Assembly: GCA_029216955.1 (NCBI GenBank)
Contig: JANAVB010023996.1
Coordinates: 12,874,269 to 12,938,268, forward strand
Reading direction: 5' to 3'
From: Iris pallida
Taxonomy: Eukaryota > Streptophyta > Magnoliopsida > Asparagales > Iridaceae
Length of the DNA: 64,000 nucleotides
The notes under the pieces were generated by a model. It made no database searches. It was given only the letters and a program-made list of their open reading frames with translations, and was not told where the DNA came from. The position numbers were made by a program, and so were the translations under genes. Each line of letters starts with the position of its first letter. Within the stretch, counting starts at the first letter, position 1. Shown here one piece after another: positions 54,326 through 64,000 of this stretch.

Positions 54326-56457
54326 ACATAGAGAGAGAGAGAGAGTGAATGAAGAGTGTGAGGTAAATCTCAGTTAACTGCTAAAAAAATAACATTTAAG
54401 CCAAATTCCTGATTGAACCCAAGCTAATTTGTGTCAAAATTCAGTTTTCAAGAATCAATAAATGAGAAATCCTATACCATTTATTTAGTTTTGAAAAGAA
54501 AACCATAAAAACCCAAATCGAATATTCCCAATGATCCCATATATGTAAACATGACCTCTGACATAAACTCATGTTAAACGTTAACAAAATACCATTGAAA
54601 TCTCAGTAAACGATAGGATTTAACTGAACCTGGGTTTAGTTGAAACCTATGTTCAGTCTTTAACATTTGAGAGTATTGATACTTGAAAAATCCAATTCAC
54701 AACCCAAACTTTTTTAACACTATGAACCCAGCTATGAAATTTATATCTCAGCTATGCATACATGATAATCATCATCAAATAAACCATGAATTTGCAGTTA
54801 AAACCATAAAAATTCTGAAACCCAGTTTTCAGTCATGCATCGAGTACCCCACGTATTCAAAAACCAAAATACAAGCCTAAACATGAATACATATTAAACC
54901 CAGCTATGCAAACATCATTCTAGACATTTATACGTGTTGATCATTAACAATTAATCATAAATTAGCAATTAATTCAGTTTTAAAAACTCTAAAATACAAT
55001 TATTAGAACATGGTATCAGTAACACGAGTAAACCCTAAGTCAATCATCACAAAAACTAATTAAATACCAAATTAAGGGTCGAAAACATGTCGTGTACATG
55101 TGTATGTGTCCCACAGGGTGTATCGTGTCCATATAATAGGATACGAAGTGTCCCAACCATTAAAAACACTAAAATACACGCACAGACACAGTCTGTACAG
55201 ACCGCATCATGCATGCGTGTTCGTGTCTCGTGGATAAGACATAGGTCATTCTACGCCATGTACTCACAGCCACGTGTAGCCTAGGTATAGGGCTACACGA
55301 TCGACACTTAGTTTGGTGTCCACGTCGTGTCGTGTCTCGACATGAGACGCGTATCAGTAAGGAGTTTTCACGTGCGACAGTGCGGTGCGAATCCAGTACA
55401 CACGCGAGAACTCCCTCGATATGACACGAGGTGACACAAAACTCAAGGGGGGTGTTGTCAGAGGTTGCCCTACCTCTGTGTCAAGTGGTACGTGTCCACA
55501 TCACGTGTCATGTCCGAAATCGCAATCGAGTAGCAGGCACACGCACGAGGGCTTGTACGGCATGTCCAGTCCAAATTGGGACACGAAAATGACACGACAC
55601 GATGCTCAGTTCCTAGGGAAATGAAAACATACATGTAGGGCTACAATCCTATTCAAATAGATTTCAAAATTTCGAATAAAAACCCCTTTGGGGCATTTTA
55701 TCAAACACGTTCACAAAGACACTGATACGTGTCCGATACGGACACCAAACTACTATCAATTCCTACAAAACTCATCCTACAGCTAGGGGACACCTAGATG
55801 TATGCATCTACGAGAAAAATTCATGAAATTAAAGGGTTTTGGAGAGATTACCTATTGAGGTGAATTTTCTATAGAAAGCTCCAAAAGTGAAGATCCTCCT
55901 TGCGACTCCAAAACTCCGATGCTCTTTAAATCTGAGTTTTCTCACCATTAATAATTCATATACATAGATCAGAACCCAATGCAAGAGACTAGTGTTTAAA
56001 GGGTATAGAAATGAAGAAAATTGGAAGGATACATACCTAGGGTTTGCCAAAAGGAGAAGGAATGGAAAAGATGATGCAATTCTCAATATGAGATATTAAA
56101 TAGGCTGTGGGAACCGACTTGGCCGGCTAGGATGGGATTGGGCTAGGGTTTCATACTACATGGGCTTGGGCTTCTCTCTATAGGTTAAAATAAAACATCA
56201 AATAAAAAGGTTTCTAACTAGCCTCTAATCAAACTTGCTAATTAGCTTCTAACCCGAGACTAACTAGAATATGATTTACTAACTCTATCTAATCATGCTA
56301 AGTAAGTCACTAAGTCATGGGGAGACGCTAGGCTAGGTTGCACCAAGGCTATACTATCAAAAGGCCAAAATCACAACACTAATAATATAATATTTAAAAT
56401 AATCAAAAGAAATTTACAACTACCAAAATACCCTTAACTAGAAAAATAGGTGTGACA
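52608..56457 (-). repeat. Chromo-A 3' LTR (copy 2)
   Basis: Same structure as 4449-8309, with the duplicated terminus (52608-52839), the acidic reading frame (53062-53391, one codon different), the W-box cluster, a shorter TA run and the palindrome at 55729-55745. Confidence 0.88.
53062..53391 (-). CDS. Small acidic reading frame in the Chromo-A LTR (copy 2)
   Basis: Identical to 4903-5232 except for one residue (MYC in place of MYY) upstream of the conserved acidic block. See that entry for the Chromo-B relative. Confidence 0.4.
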   Translation of the reverse strand: MSILYSKSHSHLQFSIIIIDSFVYRFLSFLHAYFLQRFMYLNLSHALYFLSRYELREMYCVHSRHDWTVENITGDEEEFYSTYYGTGLDDTGDLDPQEDPTVAEDLPIV

Positions 56458-56582
56458 AATCTACCCTCCTTAAAAGAATTTTTTTCTCAAAATTAAAGAC
56501 AAAACTGAATAGATGAGAAGGATAGAAAAATTATACCTCACGACTGAAAAAGATAACGGTATTATTCGCGCATCTCATCCTC

Positions 56583-57860
56583 CCTCTCCCAGGTAGACTA
56601 ACTTGGAGAGTGGTGCCTCCAAGCTACGCGAACCAAGGGTATCGTCTGGTTCCTCAGCACCTTCTTCCGTCGATCCAGAATCTCCGCAGACTGTTCTGGA
56701 TAATTAAGAGTAAGGCCCACCTCGATCTCGGAATGGTACAGTACATGGTTGGGATTTGCCATATACCGTCTCAACTGCGACACGTAAAATACATTATGGA
56801 CTCCTTCTAATGCAGGGGGCAAGTCCATTCTGTATGACACGTCATCGACTCTTCCGCTGATGACGAAAGGTTCGATGAAACGCGAACTAAGCTTTTCACC
56901 TCCACCAAAGCGAATAGTACACACGTCGAAGATATCCTCAGGAATAGCAGATCTCCAACCTAGCACAAATATGGTATCAACTTAACTATAACAATCACAT
57001 GATCAAACAAAAATCATAAAACAAACAAAACCAAAACCTAAGTCTAATACCTCAAACTACAAAGGTCCTCGGTGGCTATCGGCCCAATGCCGCTGTCTGT
57101 CCTACGTCACACGAAGTTGATCTCTGATGAGCATTACCTTCTCGGCTGTGTCAACAACAATCTCAGGTCCCAATAAAGCTCGCTCTCCAACGTCGTCCCA
57201 AGACAAGGGTGTATGACATCTACGCCCATACAGTGCTTCGAATGGTGACATCCCAATACTGGCCTAGAAACTGTTATTGTATGCAAACTCTACCAAATGC
57301 AAATAATCATCCCAGGAGCCACCAAAATCTAAGACAAAAGTCCGTAGCATGTCCTTGAGTGTCTGAATAATCCTGTCTAACTGTCCGTCCGTCCGAGGGT
57401 GATATGTAGTACAGAACTTGAGCTGAGTGCCCAATCTAGTCTGTAGACTCCGCCAGAAATGGGAAGTAAAGTGACTATCCTGATCCGAGACAATGCTCAC
57501 CGAAACTTCGTGTATCCTAACAATCTGCCGCATATACATCTCTGCTAGCCACTCTGTAGACGTACCCACCTTAAATGGCAAAAATTGGGCTGATTTGGTC
57601 AACCTGTCTACGATGACCCAAATCGTATCTTTTTTCCTGGTGTACGCGGCAATCCAGAAACAAAGTCCATCGTGATGTGCTCCCACTTCTACTTCGGAAT
57701 GGACAATGTCTGTAACAGCCCTCCTGGCCCCTGCCTTTCTGCCTTAACCTGCTGACAGACTAAACATCTGGCTACGAAGCGAGCTATCTCCGGCTTCATC
57801 CTATACCACCATACATCCTCCTTCAGATCCCTATACATCTTGTAGGCACCTGGATGCATA
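56583..57860 (-). pseudogene. Chromo-A integrase (copy 2)
   Basis: Chromodomain-like end at 56583-56959, predicted intron 56960-57049, core 57050-57700, zinc region to 57860. The core is a longer open frame than in copy 1 (140 codons, 57264-57686), because copy 1 has an extra stop at 9274. The third catalytic position is again GQLDR, Asp in place of Glu, so the change predates the duplication. Confidence 0.9.
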
Positions 57861-57865
57861 GAGTA

Positions 57866-58480
57866 CTAAGAATGATAGGCCTCCTGCATAACCTGCTCTC
57901 GAAGCACTCCGCTAGGCACACACAGTCTGGAACCGTGCCTCAATGCGCCATTCTCTGCAAGAATAAACTCATCATCCACCAATCCTGCTCGAACCTGTTC
58001 TCGGATACACCGTAGAGTATCATCCTCAAACTGAATCGACTTGATCCTCTCAATCAAGTCTGACTGAATCTGAAGGCCCCACATCTGCATGTGAACTCCT
58101 GGCACAATCACCTCGATCCTCAGGCTCTCTAAATCTGCTAACAAGTGACGATCCATCGTCAAACACATAGCTACCGGATACCTACTCAAGGCATCGGCAA
58201 CCACGTTAGCATTTCCTGGCTGATACTGCAAGGAAATGTCGAAGTCCTTCATCAACTCCAACCATCTGCGTTGCCTCATATTGAGCTCTTTCTGTGTAAA
58301 CATATACTTCAAGCTTTTGTGGTCTGTGAAGATCTCCACACGCTCTCCGTATAGATAGTGCTTCCACAACTTAAGAGCAAAGGTAACTACCGCCAACTCC
58401 AAATTATGGGTAGGGTAGTTCTTCTCATGCGGACGTAATTGCCTGGATGCATATGCAATCACCTTCCTATGCTGCTGCAA
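57866..58480 (-). pseudogene. Chromo-A RNase H and connection (copy 2)
   Basis: A single 204-codon frame from [18 protein letters not shown] through TDHKSLKY and [10 protein letters not shown] to [12 protein letters not shown], the entry to integrase. The frame broken in copy 1 near 9969 is whole here. Confidence 0.9.
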
Positions 58481-58639
58481 GACACAACCTAGACCCTACC
58501 CTAAGGCGTCACTATAGATAGTGAACCCACTTGATCCTGATGGCAATGTCAAAATTAGGACTGTTGTCAGTCGCTTCTTCAACTTATCGAAAGTAATCTG
58601 ACATTCCTCTTACCAGATAAACTTTGCGTCCTTTCTGGT

Positions 58640-59300
58640 CAGCCTAATCAATGGCTCTGCAGTCCGGAAGAAATTCTGAACAAATCTCCTGTAGTAGCCT
58701 GCCAATCCCAGAAAGCTCCTGATCTCCGCAACTGAACTCGGTGCTGTCTACGTCTCAATTGCTCTAATTTTCTTTGGGTCTACTGAGATCCCATCTCCGG
58801 TCACAACATGACCTAGAAAATCAACTTGGTCCAAAAAGAACTCACACTTTGAAAGCTTGCCGTAAAGCTGCTCATTCCTGAGAGTCTCTAGAACCACTCT
58901 CAAATGCTCCTCGTGCTCCTTTTGAGTCTTCGAATATACCAAGATGTCGTCGATGAACACCACTACGAACTTGTCCAAGTGCTAATGGAACACCTTGTTC
59001 ATCAAGTTCATGAATACCGCCGGGACGTTAGTTAACCCAAACGACATCACCATGAACTCAAACTGGCCATACCGCGTCCTGAATGCTGTCTTTGGAATGT
59101 TCTTCTTCTTTACCTTCACTTGATGGTAACCTGACCTCAGATCAATCTTGGAGAATACCTTCGCTCCGCTCAACTGATCGAACAGATCATCGATCCTCGG
59201 CAGTGGGTACTTGTTCTTAATCGTGAGGCTGTTGAGAGCCCTGTAGTCGATACACATCCGTACCGACCCATCCTTCTTCGGCACAAAGAGTACAGGTACA
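58640..59300 (-). pseudogene. Chromo-A reverse transcriptase (copy 2)
   Basis: Same motifs as in copy 1, including [11 protein letters not shown] and SFGLTNVPA (copy 1 has NAPA), and the same TAG between the two blocks. Upstream coding is again cut, at 59422, by Tat-A. Confidence 0.9.
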
Positions 59301-59422
59301 TCCTATGGTGAGGAACTCGATCGGATGAAGCTTTTTTCTTGTAACTCATCCACCTGCTTCTTCAACTTCCCTAGCTCGTTGTTGTTCACTTTATAGACGT
59401 GCTAAGATATCAGCTTTGTGCC

Positions 59423-60828
59423 TGTTTGCCATGAAATATAAAAGAACAGAACAATTATCGGAGGACCGGACTTTTACTTCACGTTACAAACTCGCTTGTA
59501 CAAAGAAAGCCTAGGGACAAAAACCTAGGTACAGTAGTCTAAGTACAATTGTTTATTTTAGATTCTTGGGGGTGACGATAGAGGCTCGGGAAGGCGACGG
59601 CAGTCCTGCCTTACTCCTTGGACGATCGGTATGCAGCCTTGGCTCCTGTGAAGAGATGGTTGGCGTTGATGAATAAATGCTCTTCTTGCTCTCCCTCTAT
59701 TACTCTTCTGGCTTCTCTCTCTCTCTGTGTATTTTCTCTCTGATTATTGGAGGAGTCTCTCTGTATATCTCACAAGGGAATGACACCTTGCTTATTTATA
59801 GGAGTGGGGGCATCATTAGGGTTTGGATGATTACCCATTCTCAAAGTGGCGAAGGCCTGATATTTAATCAATCTGGACTATTAGTCTTAAGCGTGAAGGA
59901 TCTGGGCCATAAATGGGGATAGTATTGAATCCTGTGAATGATTAATGCTGATTGCTTTAAATCTTCATGATTGGTTGTGTCAAGCTTGGATCTCTCACCA
60001 CGTGTCCCATTGGCTTGATCATGAGTGATATGCCCTAATCTTATTAATTATGAGGATAACGTTAAATATGGTTATTGGGATCTGGTAAATCTCTGATTAA
60101 TTTAAAACCATGCGTCCCATAATCACCCTGCTACCAGCTGTCAAGTCATGGAGGTAATTGAATCTCTGCCACGTGTCTTAATGGTGGACCCTGCCAGAGC
60201 CGCATGATATCAATGAACCGCATGAGACAGCATCTCAGTGAGCCGCATAGGTATAGTACTTGCGAGCCGCATGGGATGGCTTCTTGGTGAGCCGCATAGG
60301 TATAGTACTTGCGAGCCGCATGGGATGGCTTCTTGGTGAGCCGCAGAAAGATGATTCCTGCCAGCCGTATGAAGATGTTCTTCAATTGAGCCGCATGGGA
60401 ATAGCCACGTGGCAATCTTGGATCGTGTCAGAGATTTTCTCCTGTTCCCGAAGAGCCTGTCATTACGACAGGACCATCATGGCACTTTATGCCAAAGCCG
60501 TCAGCTGTAAAATCAAAGCATTAAATAAGGCCATTACTTGATGGCCAGCTGTGTGAAGGGATCCCACGGGGACACGTGGTGTTGATCGAGCCGCATCTCT
60601 CTATTGGTCGTTTGTGAGCCGCATATACTTCCGAGCCGCATGAGGCTGGGAGACTCTTTGAACTGCATGGGACTGTCCCTATGTAAGCCGTATGGATTCT
60701 CCTGCTCCGAGCCGCATGAGACTGAGAGTCTCTCCGAACCGCATGGGACTGCCCCTGTATAAGCCGCATAGAGTTCTCCTGTTCCGAGCCGCATAGAGCA
60801 TCATTCTGATATTTTCCATGCTTTTACA
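59423..60828 (-). repeat. Tat-A 3' LTR (copy 2)
   Basis: 1406 bp, TGTTTGCC...TTTTACA, preceded by GTGCC (59418-59422) as in copy 1 and followed by the polypurine tract (60829-60844). The rest of this Tat-A copy lies beyond the window. Confidence 0.93.
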
Positions 60829-61147
60829 GGACCCCCTTCAAAGTTTTTAATTTGTAAAATTGAAATACTTTAAATAAGAAGCATGGCCTTTGCTAACCGC
60901 ATAGATGGTTCAACCGCATGGATATATCTGGCCGCATGAACTGTTAGGCCGCATAGACTTTTTGCCACGTGTCCCAACCACGTGTGCAAATCTTCTGCAT
61001 TAAACGCCCTTGATTCATTTTTTGAATTAACGCCGCCTTTTGGGAGAGGATCCCAAGGGTCAGTTTTGCTTTGATCGAAGCATTTTACCCTTATTCTTTT
61101 AGGCGGCGTGCGGATCGAGGCATTTGTTGAATTACGAGCCTCCTTCG

Positions 61148-61157
61148 CCTATAAATA
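61148..61157 (+). promoter_or_regulatory. TATA box of the antisense gene (copy 2)
   Basis: CCTATAAATAGG is unchanged from copy 1, 98 bp before the ATG at 61255. Confidence 0.7.
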
Positions 61158-61254
61158 GGAGTAATTTATTCTTTGAGGGTTTCTTTGCCTTCTCTCTTTG
61201 CTCGAACTCCTTGTTGCCGACTTCCTTTTCGTCTTCTTCCATCAACGATCGGCA

Positions 61255-61423
61255 ATGGCTCACAAGAAGACTACCGCTGCTATGGGCAAGAAGGCCGCGT
61301 CGTCGTCTACGGCCGTGAAGGACAAGAAGGCCGCGTCTTCATCGACTGCGACGACGAACGTGGCGGCTCCTCCGTCGACTGACGTGCCTATTTTTCACTC
61401 CGACGTTCACCCGTCTATTGCTG
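61255..61423 (+). CDS. Tat-A antisense gene, exon 1 (copy 2)
   Basis: MAHKKTTAAMGKKAASSS... differs from copy 1 in a few residues (H for P at position 3, S for P and I for F near the end) and keeps the donor GCTG|GTAGG and the splice phase. Confidence 0.65.
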
Positions 61424-61953
61424 GTAGGACCATCAACATGAACTGTCATGGCTACGCCGCATATCTTATGCGCGAGCCTGTATTTCCAAGTGTGCTGCGT
61501 GTCCGACTCGTATTCGAGCCGCATGGGATATGACCCAGGCCTGAGCCGCATGAAAGTTGTTGTTTGCAGCCGCATAACTACTTCATCATCAGGGCCGCAT
61601 AAGCTCATCTGGACTGGACCGCATGAGCTTTTTCAAACTGAGCCGCATAAGCCTATTTCGAATTGAACCGCATAAGATCATTCGAACTAGACCGCATAAG
61701 CTCATCCGCACTGAACCGCATAAGCCTATTTCGAGCCGAACCACATAAGCTTATTCGAATTGGACCGTATAAGCTCATCCAAACTGAACCGCATATGCTC
61801 ATTTCGAACTGAACCGCATAAGCTCATTCGAACTGAACCGCATAAGCTCTTTCAAACTGAGCCGCATGAGGCTATGCTGAGCTAAGCCGCATAAGCATCA
61901 AGTAGTGTGTGTTTTGGCTATCTTTTTGACTTGTTTCTTTTGTCTTTCTTCAG
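61424..61953 (+). other. Repeat-packed intron of the antisense gene (copy 2)
   Basis: Same 530 bp length as in copy 1. The acceptor is slightly more pyrimidine-rich (TTTTGTCTTTCTTCAG). The 24-bp CCGCATAAGCTC array is at about 61517-61897. Confidence 0.7.
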
Positions 61954-64000
61954 TGAATCTGCCAGTAAATCCTACGGGGGAACTTCTGGTTGGCTCGAAT
62001 CAGTTCGCCTTGGGCGTGCATCTTGATGACTTAGTTAAGCATGTGCTGAATTAATTTCCTGCTAATGAGTCTTCGGAGAGGTTGTACGCCATCGAGAATC
62101 AGACCCTCCATTATCTCCGTGCCATGATGAATACTGGGAAGTTGGATGGATTATACCTGAAGCGTTCATTCCTCTTTGGAGACGCTTTAATCATAAAAAA
62201 TCCTCGAGTATTAGAGATTTCTGAGAACTGGGATTTTTCTTTGGATGGGATGGCGATCCATATTCCTCTCATGGAACGTCATTATCCTCTATCGTGGTTC
62301 AATATGGTGTTGTTGGACAGGAAGATGGTGTGTAACTTAACTCCTACCCAATCTGGGATGTTGATGGGCAACATCCATTATAACCCGAACATGCGGTCAG
62401 CATACGCGAGTAAGGATTCTGTCCTCCGGTACATGATGGGTCTGGCCCCAGGCTCTTTCATGAATGTATACGGTCCCAACTTCATACTCACTCAAGCTGA
62501 TACATTCCTGAATCGGCTCGCTCGCAAGAAATCTTATCCCGTTGGCAGACTGGCATTGCTGAACTGGATAAACCCCACTTCTACGTGGGCCCAGTTGACC
62601 ACTTGGGTTCTACAGACCTACGGAACATTCCTGCGGGAGGTGGGACTTTATCATGCCATTCGGGGTACTTGTCACGGGCTTCCTATCAATAAACCATTGT
62701 TCGTGGCGCTCTTGGAGATGTATAACCGGTGAACGGGGACGTTCTTTGTACCCGGAGGGGAGTTAGGGCTTGCTCTCCATGAGATGTATACTGTCTCCAA
62801 ACTTCCATGGGGGAACGAGCCTTTCGAGGTGTATACCCCATCGAATGAGGAGTTCGTGGACTTGAACCGACGACTCCCAGGTTTTATCGCGGTGTATCAA
62901 GAGTTGCTGTGCCATCATAGTGCTTGTCACCAAATGGCTATAAAAAAGGTGGATAGCTCAGAAGGGACCGCTCCCTACACCACATCCTGGGTCAATTATC
63001 TTTTTAAAGTTGACCCTTCTGGCGAAGTTACTCCTCGAACCCCTCGAACCCATGAAGAGATAAAGGACCTGATGTTGAGCGTCAAGAAGTCGCGGTCCAA
63101 GAGCGACATATTCGGGAGTCAAATTGACTCTCTTAGCTATTTTTACTACGGCACCACACAGATGTCAGAGAAGGCGCTCCTGGCTGGATTTTTAATGATA
63201 TGGTTACGGAACTGCGTAGTCTCGGAAGGGGCAGGTTCTATTGAGAGGATCAGTCGCCACTTCATTCTCCCTGCCGTTAAGCTAGTATTTGGAGTTAGAC
63301 TGGCACTTCTTCCGGCTATGGTATGTAGCATACACCATGGTCTCCGAACATTCTCGTCCAAAGTCATTGCCCGCGAGAAGACACTGGATTTTGAGCGCAT
63401 AGAGCTACCGTTCTACTATTTGATGGGGTGGTTGTTGATGCACTACAAATCTTTGATGGGACCTGGGATAGCGGAAGATGCTAAAGATGAAGACGCTTTC
63501 TTTTTCAAATGCCATTGCCAGTCTTGGGAATACAATACTATGCCAGCTTGTCGAAGGGCGCTGGCGAGGGTGGATGGGTGTGACTTTTTCGTGTCTGTTC
63601 CTCACTTTTCCGATGAGGAAGTGGAGAATGTATACCTTGATGGTACCGGACCTTCTCATTTTCTGTCTCCGAATATGCTCACCTGGTTGCGCATCATCCG
63701 CCCCACGCATCTGGTTTATCGTAACCGCGATAATGTGTACTTGGAGCCCTACCTGCCTAGTAGGTTTTCCCGCCAATTTGGCTATAGCCAGTTCTTCCTT
63801 GACTGTCCCAACCCTTGTTTGGGCTTTGAAGGTAGCATTTTTAATGGTGTCAGCGCGTGGAATTATTATGACGCTTATCATACTCGGGCCAGCTTCTCGA
63901 TCCCCAATGCTAAGGCAACGAGGGAAATTTTGTATGTGACAGCTTTGTATCATGTTATGGCGAACAAGCCTCCTGTTAATTTCGATCCGAGTACCAGTTT
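61954..64000 (+). pseudogene. Tat-A antisense gene, exon 2 (copy 2, runs off the window)
   Basis: It continues from the splice site to the window edge with only two interruptions: a private TAA at 62052-62054 (CAA in copy 1) and the shared TGA at 62730-62732. The frame is open across the point where copy 1 is shifted, through ELPFYYLMGWLL, SPNMLTWLRI and YLPSRFSRQFGYSQFF to PPVNFDPSTSF. It is the better record of the protein. Confidence 0.75.

Larger units (their letters stand above)
48166..64000 (+). repeat. Copy 2 of the direct duplication (partner 1-15847)
   Basis: This is collinear with 1-15847 at about 99% identity. Copy 2 also shows the sequence to its left (47561-48165), which is the missing left part of the Tat-B LTR. 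It keeps some reading frames that copy 1 has lost, for example the RNase H frame of Chromo-A and the frame of the Tat-A extra gene near 63410. It has private lesions of its own, such as a TAA at 62052-62054. Confidence 0.95.

Noticed and set aside
1..64000. Host protein-coding genes, rRNA or tRNA genes
   Set aside because: No frame or sequence on either strand resembles one. All recognisable coding matches retrotransposon proteins.

Overview
This window is repeat-dense DNA from a flowering-plant nuclear genome. I find no supportable host gene. Almost every stretch belongs to LTR retrotransposons: Ty3/gypsy elements of the Tat lineage (tandem second RNase H, YVDD reverse transcriptase), Ty3/gypsy chromoviruses of the Tekay/Del type (conserved C-terminal integrase block, long LTRs starting TGT(A/C)ACACC), and a broken Ty1/copia element primed by initiator Met tRNA. 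The species cannot be named from the sequence.

The dominant feature is a direct duplication. Bases 1-15847 reappear at 48166-64000, offset by about 48.15 kb, at roughly 99% identity and with the same nested insertions. Both copies run off the window. It is either a large tandem duplication or two haplotypes placed end to end by the assembler.

Layout of copy 1: (1) 1-1664 is the right part of an LTR, here called Tat-B (complete at 47561-49829 in copy 2), followed by a polypurine tract and a non-coding remnant to 4448. (2) 4449-11273 plus 29114-30407 is one minus-strand chromovirus, Chromo-A: 3' LTR, integrase, RNase H, reverse transcriptase, protease, truncated gag. (3) Tat-A (11274-29113, minus strand) is inserted in it, with 1.4 kb LTRs and a 5-bp target duplication (GTGCC/GTACC). 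Tat-A carries a decayed gag-pol on the minus strand and, on the plus strand, a convergent extra gene with its own TATA box and intron. (4) 30408-44388 holds plus-strand chromovirus pieces: Chromo-C LTR fragments and a gene-less interior, interrupted by Chromo-B (4.2 kb LTR plus partial gag), with a 13-N assembly gap at 36431-36443. (5) 44389-46270 is a copia remnant. (6) 46271-47560 is unassigned. (7) 47561 onward repeats units 1-3 until the window ends inside the Tat-A extra gene.

No gag-pol here looks functional: stops and frameshifts are frequent and several catalytic residues are altered. The least expected signals are the antisense spliced gene of Tat-A and its repeat-packed intron, a GCCGCAT motif field shared by Tat-A's LTRs, leader and intron, an array of about 26 WRKY-type W-box cores in a chromovirus LTR with smaller clusters in its two relatives, and a small acidic reading frame kept in two different chromovirus LTR families.
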